Made by a program: the position numbers and the translations under genes
Notes under the pieces: generated by a model
What the model saw: only the letters and a program-made list of their open reading frames with translations
What the model was told of the DNA's origin: nothing
Databases searched by the model: none
In this document: in pieces, positions 1 to 6,389 of the stretch
Layout: every line of letters starts with the position of its first letter
Position numbering within the stretch: the stretch's first letter is position 1
NCBI GenBank assembly: GCA_023421075.1
Contig: JAEZUM010000065.1
Location: forward strand, 1 to 20,483
Origin: Bacillota bacterium
GTDB lineage: Bacteria > Bacillota > Clostridia > Lachnospirales > Lachnospiraceae
Length of the DNA stretch: 20,483 nucleotides
Reading direction: 5' to 3'

Positions 1-297
1 ATCGATAATCTTAGTAACGCTGTCCTGATCCTTAATATTTACCACCTTGGAGGAGCCATTCTGAATCACCAACAAGGAACTGGGGCTGATCTTACCGCCC
101 ATACCACCGCCGGCATTGTTCTTCGCATCCCCGGCAAATGCACCTGCTGCCACACCAAAGCTGACTTCTACTAAGGGTAAAATAATGGTCCCGTCATCGA
201 ATTTCACAGCATCACCAACAACAGTCTTTGTTGTTAAAAAGCTATCCATGCCTTTAAATAAGGATTCTACGGTTGAATTAAAGTTGTTCTCCGCCAT
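1..297 (-). CDS. gerW: GerW/YtfJ family sporulation protein, C-terminus cut off by window edge
   Basis: Ninety-nine codons are visible, from the ATG at 297 to the left edge. The reading frame carries the family pattern: an N-terminal amphipathic stretch with VESLFKGMDSF, then TVVGDAVKFDDGTIILPL, then VSFGVAAGAFAG and a Gly-rich GGGMGGKISP turn, then SSLLVIQNG. This matches GerW/YtfJ (sporulation protein family), which in Bacillus is a forespore-made protein needed for normal germination; that role is known for the family, not shown here. The start is well fixed: AAGGAGG lies inside the last codons of the upstream DUF2953 gene, and that gene's TAA stop touches this ATG (TAAATG), so translation is probably coupled. 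The DUF2953-GerW neighbour pair is common in clostridia. The missing C-terminus lies to the left. Confidence 0.9.
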   Translation of the reverse strand, partial: MAENNFNSTVESLFKGMDSFLTTKTVVGDAVKFDDGTIILPLVEVSFGVAAGAFAGDAKNNAGGGMGGKISPSSLLVIQNGSSKVVNIKDQDSVTKIID

Positions 298-1371
298 TTA
301 TAACGCCTCCTTCAAAATAATAAAGTTGTTTTTCAGTTGTTTAAATCGTTTATCTAATATAAGCTTAACTACTATTATGAGAATTGTAACTAATCTTATT
401 CTTCCCCTTGCAAAATGCTTTCCTTCAAAAATATTGTGTTCAAAATCAGGAATAATCTGAATCTTATCACCGTAGAAGCTATATAGAATACTCATTGCAC
501 CGAGCGCTTGTCCGGTTGAACATGGATCTCCGGTTCCAAATATAACCTTTGATCGAAGCTTTGTCGGTAAAATATGCTTCAGTAACCTCTTCAGACTGAA
601 GAAGGTAAGGTGCATACCCTCCTTGTTCATCTCATCTCTTAAAAAATTTAGGATCAGTCCCACCTTAAATCGAATTGAGGAGACCGAAGCAAAGATTTTC
701 TTTATTTTCTCCTTCCATTCATGGAATCTGGAAATAAACTTCTCTTTGATCCTCTTTATACGTTCCGACAACTTCTGAAAGAACGATTTTCGCTGAGTAT
801 GAGTAGCCTTCTGTACAAGAACAACCTTATCTTCCGAGGATGGCTCGTTGCTGGCTTGGCTTTCTTTCGTCATACCCTCATGTTGTGAGGAGGTAGTGAC
901 TGTCTCGCCTTGTATTCCCTTACTTACAGGAAGCAGCTCCGGTGATTTGTCCACCATTTCCTTCGAAGCTGAGGTAATGATCGTTTGCGGTACCTCCGCC
1001 TTACTCTTTGTTGACCCGGTCTTAGCCGCTTTATGCTTTGTAGCGTTACGCTTAGTGCTCTTTCGTTTGGCTACCTTCGCCTTCTTCTCACTCTTAGGCT
1101 TCTTCGGTTTAAGGTTATCATAGACAACAAAACCGAATAATCTTGCCTCGATATGAAGGATTCCTTCCACATGAGTAATGTTTACATGAATGATATGCAA
1201 CAGCCAATTGACTCTGCTCTTCAGATAAAATAGCCGCTCTCCATGCTCAAGAACAACACGGTATCGGATTGGAACCAATAGTGTTGTCAGCAAAATCAAC
1301 AGTATCAATCCGAGAACGCACAGTATTAGAATTCCTATTATTTTCAATAATAATAAAATGATATGAAGCAT
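298..1371 (-). CDS. DUF2953 domain membrane protein with Lys-rich insertion
   Basis: A 357-aa protein. Residues about 3-33 form a hydrophobic N-terminal membrane segment, followed by VPIRYRV and a beta-type region to about residue 86. The C-terminal third holds the DUF2953 signature: FGTGDPCSTGQALGAMSILY (about 278-297), then IQIIPDFE (305-311) and GRIRL. Between the two halves, residues about 88-215 are low complexity: a Lys/Arg/Ala/Thr stretch (88-125) then a Ser/Thr/Glu-rich stretch, probably a disordered linker. DUF2953 proteins have no defined biochemical activity; they are usually next to gerW in spore-formers, as here, so a sporulation role is inferred from context. The gene ends flush with the gerW start. 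The ribosome binding site in front of its own start is poor. Family call is firm, function unknown. Confidence 0.85.
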   Translation of the reverse strand: MLHIILLLLKIIGILILCVLGLILLILLTTLLVPIRYRVVLEHGERLFYLKSRVNWLLHIIHVNITHVEGILHIEARLFGFVVYDNLKPKKPKSEKKAKVAKRKSTKRNATKHKAAKTGSTKSKAEVPQTIITSASKEMVDKSPELLPVSKGIQGETVTTSSQHEGMTKESQASNEPSSEDKVVLVQKATHTQRKSFFQKLSERIKRIKEKFISRFHEWKEKIKKIFASVSSIRFKVGLILNFLRDEMNKEGMHLTFFSLKRLLKHILPTKLRSKVIFGTGDPCSTGQALGAMSILYSFYGDKIQIIPDFEHNIFEGKHFARGRIRLVTILIIVVKLILDKRFKQLKNNFIILKEAL

Positions 1372-1462
1372 TCTTCTACACTCAACCGCCTGTCATGATT
1401 ATTGTTTACCTGAATCGATATCCTATCCTCTGATTGTCCATCCTTACCAAGTTATTTCATTC

Positions 1463-1771
1463 CTATGTAAAATAAGTTCGGACATCAAATTCTCCCGTTT
1501 TATTGTATACCTCCATCAGCATATCATGGACTAAGTCCACCGCTTCCTGTTTACCACTGGCAAGACCGATAATTTTAATTTCCGCCTTTTTATAATGAGG
1601 AAACAAAAGCTCATTTGCTTCGTAAATATCAAACAAATTACCGGGATGAGAAGCAAAGGCAATGCAATATACACCAAAGGTAGCCTCCCTATTCTCTAAG
1701 GAAGCGATGACCTTGTCCTTTTTCTTTTTCATTTTATCACCGACATAAAGCCGCGAATTCCATAAAATCAT
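1463..1771 (-). CDS. Small conserved-type hypothetical protein (102 aa)
   Basis: I do not recognise a named family. The protein begins MILWNSRLYVGD, has a Lys-rich patch (KMKKKKDK), then a compact alpha/beta-looking body including GVYCIAFASHPGNLFDIYEA, KIIGLASGKQEAVDLVHDML and GEFDVRTYF. There is no signal peptide or membrane segment, so it is probably cytoplasmic. Start choice: an upstream in-frame ATG at 1783 is possible, but the ATG at 1771 has a GAGG six bases ahead and gives an N-terminus that reads as a folded strand; a third ATG, before KKKKDK, would cut this strand off. It sits 91 bases upstream of the DUF2953 gene on the same strand and could be co-transcribed with it and gerW. The regular alpha/beta pattern makes it likely to be real. 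Confidence 0.65.
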   Translation of the reverse strand: MILWNSRLYVGDKMKKKKDKVIASLENREATFGVYCIAFASHPGNLFDIYEANELLFPHYKKAEIKIIGLASGKQEAVDLVHDMLMEVYNKTGEFDVRTYFT

Positions 1772-1903
1772 ACAAAACCTCATGATACCGCCAGACGGAA
1801 TCTCTACACCATGAACCTAAAGTAAATGAACCATTTTCTTATGACGCAAAAATTTATGCATTGTAAGGTAGACTATAATAATTACTGTACCGGTTTATGA
1901 TTA

Positions 1904-1909
1904 AGTATA
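1904..1909 (-). promoter_or_regulatory. Possible extended -10 promoter for the 102-aa gene
   Basis: Read on the minus strand, TGGTATACT gives a TGn extended -10 element, but there is no convincing -35 box 17 bases upstream. It lies about 130 bases ahead of the 102-aa gene and just after the stop of the 472-aa gene. Confidence 0.3.
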
Positions 1910-1936
1910 CCACATATTACCAACAATAATACAGCC

Positions 1937-3355
1937 CTATTCAGACATTATCGAACGAATTATTTCCACACAGGCCGCCTTTTCAGCTATATCAGAGCAG
2001 CGTTCAATGCTGTATTGTACATATTCCATCACTTCTTTATGATCCTTGAAAAATACCGGCATCTTATTCAAGGTATTCGCTATGATGGCACGGCTGATTA
2101 CCTTATCCTGATTTGAGAATAACATTGTGAGTTCTTTTATCAGTGCTTCTGTTTCTTTCGCAAGCACCTCTTCCTCCACAACAGTTTCCTTCTTCTCCTC
2201 ATTCAGATCAACGAATAGACTATTGGAAAGAAGCTTCTGGGACCTTTGCAGGATCTGCAGCAGCTGACCATGCATCATACTCTTTGCCAGCTCCTGATGG
2301 GTATGATCCACTTCGTACAGCGCGTCCTCCAGTAGTGTAAGTTCATAGGATAATTCCTCCTGTACTCCCTCCATATCGGAAAACAGGTCAATCAGTTCTT
2401 CCTTAAGCTCCTCCTTCTCCGTCTGAGAGAAGGCATTGTTGATTTCCTTAAGTATATTCATCGCGGTATCTGCTGCCACATGGAATTCATTATCAACCAT
2501 ACCGGCATAAGCAGAGCACAATAACATGGCATATACTTCATTTACAATCTCCTGGAGACCGAAATATACGGTTGTTTCCGTCTCAAGAATCAGTGTTGCT
2601 ACCTGTAGTGTACCAACACATTGATTGTATATCTCCTTCGTCAGATTCTTATAATCAACCTGTGATAATTGCTCCATTCGTTTAGCCAGTTCAGGATAAT
2701 ACTCCTCCATCCCCTCCTCGCGGTATAACATCGCAGAGGTCCGAAGCATATAGAGATACGTTTGCAATGAAGTCTCATCAGCACCAAGGTATGATCTCAG
2801 ACTATCTTCTAGCAAATCAAAGTATCTTTGTTTGGTAATGCGAATCGGCAGCTGACCGATGATCTCTCTGATCTTTTCATTGATTACCAGATTATCTTCT
2901 TCGGAGAAGATATAGCGGAGAATTTCCTTCTCGAATTCAACCTCATCCACCGGATTAAGTTCTTCCTTAAAGCGGTATTCCTGACGGTTCAATATATATT
3001 CATAGATCTGGAACATGTCTGTATATGCAGTCAGCATACTCATACGCTTTGCAATCTCTCCACGTATCGTATCTGCTTCATGGATACCTTTCTCTCGTGC
3101 CGGTCCGGCGCAGTTACCAAGGATATTTTCTTGTATGATATGATTAATATGAGCAATTGTTTGCTTTGATTCTTGGCTCCAGGTATTTTCTTCATCCAGA
3201 TATGATTCATAAAAAGAAAAATAATGCATTGCCAGCCTAACACCGGCATAGGTCTGATAATGATCTGCCATCCTATTAAAAAGCTGCGGAATATTCTCCT
3301 GTAGCTGCTTTCCACTGCGTATATCCTGATTTAACGTTCTAATCTTTTTGTTCAT
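1937..3355 (-). CDS. Large helical hypothetical protein (472 aa)
   Basis: I do not recognise a family. The whole chain looks alpha-helical and charged, with many Glu/Lys/Leu-rich amphipathic stretches (for example QTEKEELKEELIDLFSDMEG, KKETVVEEEVLAKETEALIK), no transmembrane segment, no signal peptide and no obvious catalytic motif. This resembles a repeat-type helical scaffold rather than an enzyme, but that is inference. The ATG at 3355 is preceded by a weak AGGACGG; no better in-frame start was seen. It is flanked upstream by a terminator-like hairpin behind the rhomboid-like gene and downstream by a 165-base gap before the 102-aa gene, so it is probably monocistronic. Shorter frames on either strand inside it are shadows. 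Probably a lineage-restricted cytoplasmic protein; role unknown. Confidence 0.75.
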   Translation of the reverse strand: MNKKIRTLNQDIRSGKQLQENIPQLFNRMADHYQTYAGVRLAMHYFSFYESYLDEENTWSQESKQTIAHINHIIQENILGNCAGPAREKGIHEADTIRGEIAKRMSMLTAYTDMFQIYEYILNRQEYRFKEELNPVDEVEFEKEILRYIFSEEDNLVINEKIREIIGQLPIRITKQRYFDLLEDSLRSYLGADETSLQTYLYMLRTSAMLYREEGMEEYYPELAKRMEQLSQVDYKNLTKEIYNQCVGTLQVATLILETETTVYFGLQEIVNEVYAMLLCSAYAGMVDNEFHVAADTAMNILKEINNAFSQTEKEELKEELIDLFSDMEGVQEELSYELTLLEDALYEVDHTHQELAKSMMHGQLLQILQRSQKLLSNSLFVDLNEEKKETVVEEEVLAKETEALIKELTMLFSNQDKVISRAIIANTLNKMPVFFKDHKEVMEYVQYSIERCSDIAEKAACVEIIRSIMSE

Positions 3356-3426
3356 AACAATTTACCGTCCTGTTCCGATCATTTCTTATTATCTAATTTG
3401 GGCAAGCTCTGTATCTTGCGGTTTCT

Positions 3427-3432
3427 ATTATA
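3427..3432 (-). promoter_or_regulatory. Possible extended -10 promoter for the 472-aa gene
   Basis: On the minus strand the sequence TGATATAAT is a perfect TATAAT with a TGn extension, about 70 bases upstream of the ATG at 3355. The hexamer 17 bases further up (TGGTGA) is a poor -35, which an extended -10 can compensate. Confidence 0.4.
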
Positions 3433-3505
3433 TCAATAATATTACCGATTCACCAGAGGTTTTCCACTACTTAGGATATTTATTTATATCTTTATGAACT
3501 AAGAA

Positions 3506-3531
3506 GTGCTTATTATTAACATAATAAGCAC
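3506..3531 (-). terminator. Terminator-like hairpin after the corA/rhomboid-like unit
   Basis: Perfect 11-bp inverted repeat GTGCTTATTAT / ATAATAAGCAC with a 4-base loop, about 65 bases past the stop of the rhomboid-like gene. On the minus strand it is followed by TTCTTAG, a weak U-tract. It sits where the unit should end, before the 472-aa gene. Confidence 0.6.
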
Positions 3532-3597
3532 CTTTAAATTCTGTTCTGTATTCAATTCATTAGATTAAGAACTTCATTATTTACATCCTTGCATCTG

Positions 3598-4461
3598 TTA
3601 TTTATGCACATGCTCATGGGTGAACAGATGATCCATACAATACTCATAATTTCCATCACACTTTGAGCAGAAGCGGAATTCTAACTGATCATTATCCAGT
3701 TCCGTTCTTCCGCAAACCGCACACTTATGACGTGTAATCACATTCTTTCCGCGAAATTCTGTAACATTACCGCTGTTTCTTCCCTCATTCATCTGCCTAC
3801 GATAGGTCGCTTTCCTCTTTACCTCACTGGGTGATATCCTCTGATAATTCCTGGTTGCGAAAAAGAAGATGAAAAAGTTTGCAAAGGATACCGCTAACGG
3901 AATAATCAAGATAGCTGTTCCATTCACAATATAAGTAAACACCGTGTAAAGATATACCGCCCCCTGGAACCAGGCTAAGTACTTCGCTTTAATCGGGATG
4001 ATAAAATACATCAAAAACTGCATGTTCGGATACGTTGCCGCAAAGGCAAAGAACATAGTTCCACAGACAAAGCTAAGACTCGGAGGGATTGTCACACCCA
4101 TAATCAGGAAAGTGATTAACGAGGATAAGAAATTAAAAAATATACCGCTTAAGATATATAAATTAAAACGAAAAGCTCCCCAAGCCCGCTCCAATGCATT
4201 TCCGATGATGTAATAAAAATAGATGGAAATCGCCAACCACAAAATTCCGTTCATAGAACTGATGGGAATAATCCATGTTACCAATCGCCATACTTGTCCT
4301 CTCATCACAGACGGAAAATCCAAGGCCAGTAAATTAATCACCGTATAATTCGGAACGATACCAAGTAATAATCCCAAGACAAAAATTCCCGCAATATATT
4401 TCATTAGATTTGGAATTGCAAATCTCCCAAAGCTTCTCTCTAGTCTGTTCAAAAACTTCAT
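3598..4461 (-). CDS. Rhomboid-like membrane protein with C-terminal zinc ribbon, catalytic residues altered
   Basis: A 287-aa polytopic membrane protein with about six hydrophobic helices (residues about 20-200). Rhomboid-fold marks are visible: GQVWRLVTW (55-63) in the loop after TM1, and ERAWGAFRFNLYILSG (91-106). At the place of the rhomboid GxSG nucleophile motif the sequence is SFVCGTMFFAF (130-140), so Cys133 lies where Ser should be, and no His is seen in the last core helix (LAVSFANFFIFFF, 189-201). It is therefore probably not a classical serine protease but a pseudo-rhomboid. The cytoplasmic tail has a zinc-binding pattern: C247-x2-C250, C265-x2-C268, C275 and several His to the end. 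It starts about 30 bases behind corA and likely shares its transcript. Start: ATG at 4461 with AGGTG; an in-frame GTG at 4470 is an alternative. Confidence 0.75.
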   Translation of the reverse strand: MKFLNRLERSFGRFAIPNLMKYIAGIFVLGLLLGIVPNYTVINLLALDFPSVMRGQVWRLVTWIIPISSMNGILWLAISIYFYYIIGNALERAWGAFRFNLYILSGIFFNFLSSLITFLIMGVTIPPSLSFVCGTMFFAFAATYPNMQFLMYFIIPIKAKYLAWFQGAVYLYTVFTYIVNGTAILIIPLAVSFANFFIFFFATRNYQRISPSEVKRKATYRRQMNEGRNSGNVTEFRGKNVITRHKCAVCGRTELDNDQLEFRFCSKCDGNYEYCMDHLFTHEHVHK

Positions 4462-4490
4462 GTTATACACCTGTGCCTTTCAAGTAACGC

Positions 4491-5426
4491 TTAGAAAACC
4501 TTCTTCTTCCGGAATACCCAAACGATGATCGCTGTTAAGATCAAGGCTGCCAGTACGATAAAATAGAAGCCGTAAGGATTGTCCTTACCCGGAATTTCTA
4601 CAAAGTTCATACCGTAAAAGCTTGCGATCATGGTAGGGATGGAAAGTACAATGGTAATTGCAGCTAAGAGCTTCATTACCAGATTCTGGTTATTGGAGAT
4701 AATGGAGGCGAAGGTTCCCATAATTCCGGTCAAAATGCCATTATAGATATTCGCCATCTCAATCGCCTGTTTATTCTCGATAATCAGATCCTCCAGAAGA
4801 TCCTCATCCTCCGGATAATGCTTGATGGTTTCCAGCTTTAACATCTTTTCAAATACTACTTCGTTGGATCTTAGAGAGGTGGTAAAATATACCAGACTCT
4901 TCTCCAACTCCAGTAAATCAATCAACTCACGATTCTGTGTTGAGATATGCAGCTTACGTTCAATTTCTTCACTCTTTCGATCAATGGTTCTCAGATGCTG
5001 TAGGAAGGTAGATGCATTCCGATATAGAATCTGTAGAATAAAACGTGTTCTTTTGTAAGTATAAAAATCCCTTACACGTCCGTCGATAAAGCATTTTAAG
5101 ATAGGAGTCTCCTCCAGACATACCGTTACCAGATACTCCTTTGCTACAATAATACCAAGGGGGATGGTAACATAACGATCCTTGTCGTTTCTTTTCTCTA
5201 AGGAGGGGATGTCAACTAAAATTACCGTATAGTTCTCCTCCACTTCAATTCTTGCTCGTTCCTCTTCATCGAGTGGTGCTCTGAGATGATCAACCTCTAT
5301 TCCTGTAGCCTCTGCGATCTCCATCAGTTCAGTTGCTGAAGGAGCTGTCATGGCTACCCAGCTTCCCTCCGTTATCTCTGTTAATCGCTGTAACGCACCA
5401 TCCGTTGTTCTAAAAATATCGATCAT
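4491..5426 (-). CDS. corA: CorA family magnesium (divalent cation) transporter
   Basis: A 311-aa member of the CorA family, pentameric channels that let Mg2+ (or Co2+/Ni2+) into the cell. The family signature YGMNF is at residues 271-275 at the end of TM1 (about 252-271); TM2 is about 286-305 and the tail is the basic RKKKVF. The N-terminal 250 residues form the cytosolic alpha/beta domain and the long stalk helix; the acidic LDEEERARIEVEEN (52-65) is typical. Start: an upstream in-frame Met would add nine residues, but the ATG at 5426 has AAAGGAG at the right distance and gives the family-like MIDIFRT. The 5' region carries a possible structured leader. The rhomboid-like gene follows closely. 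Which metal is carried cannot be read from the sequence. Confidence 0.92.
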   Translation of the reverse strand: MIDIFRTTDGALQRLTEITEGSWVAMTAPSATELMEIAEATGIEVDHLRAPLDEEERARIEVEENYTVILVDIPSLEKRNDKDRYVTIPLGIIVAKEYLVTVCLEETPILKCFIDGRVRDFYTYKRTRFILQILYRNASTFLQHLRTIDRKSEEIERKLHISTQNRELIDLLELEKSLVYFTTSLRSNEVVFEKMLKLETIKHYPEDEDLLEDLIIENKQAIEMANIYNGILTGIMGTFASIISNNQNLVMKLLAAITIVLSIPTMIASFYGMNFVEIPGKDNPYGFYFIVLAALILTAIIVWVFRKKKVF

Positions 5427-5438
5427 AGTATGCTCCTT

Positions 5439-5461
5439 TCCACTGCAGGCCAAGCAGTGGA
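5439..5461 (-). promoter_or_regulatory. Hairpin flush against the corA ribosome binding site
   Basis: Perfect 8-bp stem TCCACTGC / GCAGTGGA with a 7-base loop, ending where AAAGGAG of corA begins. It has no U-tract, so it is not an ordinary terminator. Its 5' arm (CTGCTTG on the minus strand, 5451-5457) is also perfectly complementary to CAAGCAG at 5516-5522 in the upstream leader, so two exclusive structures are possible. Control of translation is inference. Confidence 0.45.
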
Positions 5462-5477
5462 TCGTAAGCTATCATAC

Positions 5478-5590
5478 AAGGTGGAAGTACACCGGTGAGT
5501 CAGTCTTACAATCGGCTGCTTGTCGCAGTCTCTATTATGTTATTTTGATTGCTCTGCTTATGACTACTACCAGGGCCGGCTTCCATCCTT
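5478..5590 (-). ncRNA. Possible structured 5' leader (riboswitch-like) of corA
   Basis: The 430 bases between corA and the LysM gene hold no gene. Within them, on the minus strand, the arm at 5576-5590 (AAGGATGGAAGCCGG) pairs with the arm at 5478-5495: AAGG with CCTT, TGGAAG with CTTCCA, and CCGG with CCGG, with a bulged A on one side and a short bulge on the other. Inside lie CAATC/GATTG (5547-5551 with 5509-5513) and a CTGC/GCAG hairpin (5516-5528). Together this is a closed, branched element about 50 bases ahead of the corA start. I compared it by eye with the M-box (Mg2+), yybP-ykoY and cobalamin consensus sequences and saw no match. No promoter ahead of it is convincing. Found by hand, with no energy or covariation test. 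Confidence 0.3.
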
Positions 5591-5805
5591 ACCACATCCT
5601 TTTATAATAATTTTGTACTTACCTAATTCATTGTTTATCATTTATTGTCACATTTCCTCGAAGCCATGAATATAATCTCAGTATATTCGTTAACTTCAAA
5701 AACAATTATATGTTTTTATACTACCTTTGTCAAACAAAACAAAATGTATAATTCCTTAAAAATTGATTAAAAAGATAGAATGCGAATTCCCTTATATACA
5801 ATTAT

Positions 5806-5849
5806 GCTCCCCAAAAATTCTGTTTCATAAACATCATTTCTTGGGGAGC
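5806..5849 (-). terminator. Long hairpin behind the LysM gene
   Basis: Outer stem GCTCCCCAA / TTGGGGAGC (9 bp), then AAAT/ATTT and an inner TGTTT/AAACA stem around a 3-base loop, starting 8 bases past the LysM stop. The U-tract on the minus strand is poor (ATAATTGTATAT), so it may terminate weakly or protect the transcript 3' end. Confidence 0.5.
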
Positions 5850-5856
5850 CGGAGGA

Positions 5857-6192
5857 TTATTCCTCATCGTCGATGATTGGTACATTTAGAGTCATACCCG
5901 GTAACAGAAACAATTGATCCAGATTGTTTCTCTGCATCAGATCAGCCATATTAATACCATGCTGCTCCAAAATACTTCCCAGGGTATCACCTTCTTTGAC
6001 CAGATAGGTTTGATAATTCATTATGTTTTTACTTGGTACACTGATTGGAATACAGATTACCTCTCCAACCATCAGATTGTATACATCGACAAGGGGGTTT
6101 GCTGCCATAATAGCAGCCAGACCGACATTAAAGTGACGGCTGATCGTATAGAGTGTATCCCCTTTCTGAACCACATAGTTGATACAGTACAT
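5857..6192 (-). CDS. Small protein with two LysM domains
   Basis: The 111-aa protein is almost entirely two LysM modules, the short folds that bind N-acetylglucosamine-containing glycans such as peptidoglycan. The first spans residues about 5-49 (YVVQKGDTLYTISRHFNV to GEVICIP), the second about 62-106 (YLVKEGDTLGSILEQHGI to GMTLNVP), then an acidic IDDEE tail. There is no signal peptide, membrane segment or catalytic domain. Small LysM proteins of this type in spore-formers are often spore-envelope proteins made in the mother cell, which would explain the missing signal, but that is inference. The ATG at 6192 follows a good AAAGGAG. It is divergent from the activase gene, with about 200 bases between, and no clear SigA promoter was found for it, which would fit another sigma factor. 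Confidence 0.88.
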   Translation of the reverse strand: MYCINYVVQKGDTLYTISRHFNVGLAAIMAANPLVDVYNLMVGEVICIPISVPSKNIMNYQTYLVKEGDTLGSILEQHGINMADLMQRNNLDQLFLLPGMTLNVPIIDDEE

Positions 6193-6299
6193 AGGAATGC
6201 TCCTTTCAAAGCTTATGTCTGCCTTTATTTCAATATATTCCGATGTGCCAAAAGGGTTCAGTCAAAACATTTGGATACAAGTATTTTATAAATTAACAA

Positions 6300-6328
6300 T
6301 TGAACTTCAAAGCTTTGTATCGTATAAT
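6300..6328 (+). promoter_or_regulatory. SigA-type promoter of the activase gene
   Basis: TTGAAC at 6300-6305, a 17-base spacer, and TATAAT at 6323-6328. The predicted start of transcription is near 6335, giving a leader of about 55 bases before the ATG at 6390. Confidence 0.8.
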
Positions 6329-6389
6329 ATAGAAAGCTAATTTTTGGAATGCCAATTATTTACGGGCTTGATGTAAGGAGAAATAAGAC

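Noticed and set aside
116..460. Plus-strand frame of 114 codons opposite gerW and DUF2953
   Set aside because: Antisense to two well-supported genes, with no ribosome binding site or family-like sequence.
5463..5600. M-box Mg2+ riboswitch, yybP-ykoY or cobalamin riboswitch ahead of corA
   Set aside because: The conserved sequence blocks of these classes, as far as I recall them, are absent on the minus strand; only a generic structured element is reported.
5350..5607. Plus-strand open frame of 85 codons across the corA start and leader
   Set aside because: It overlaps the corA start antisense, has no good ribosome binding site and its translation looks like random composition.
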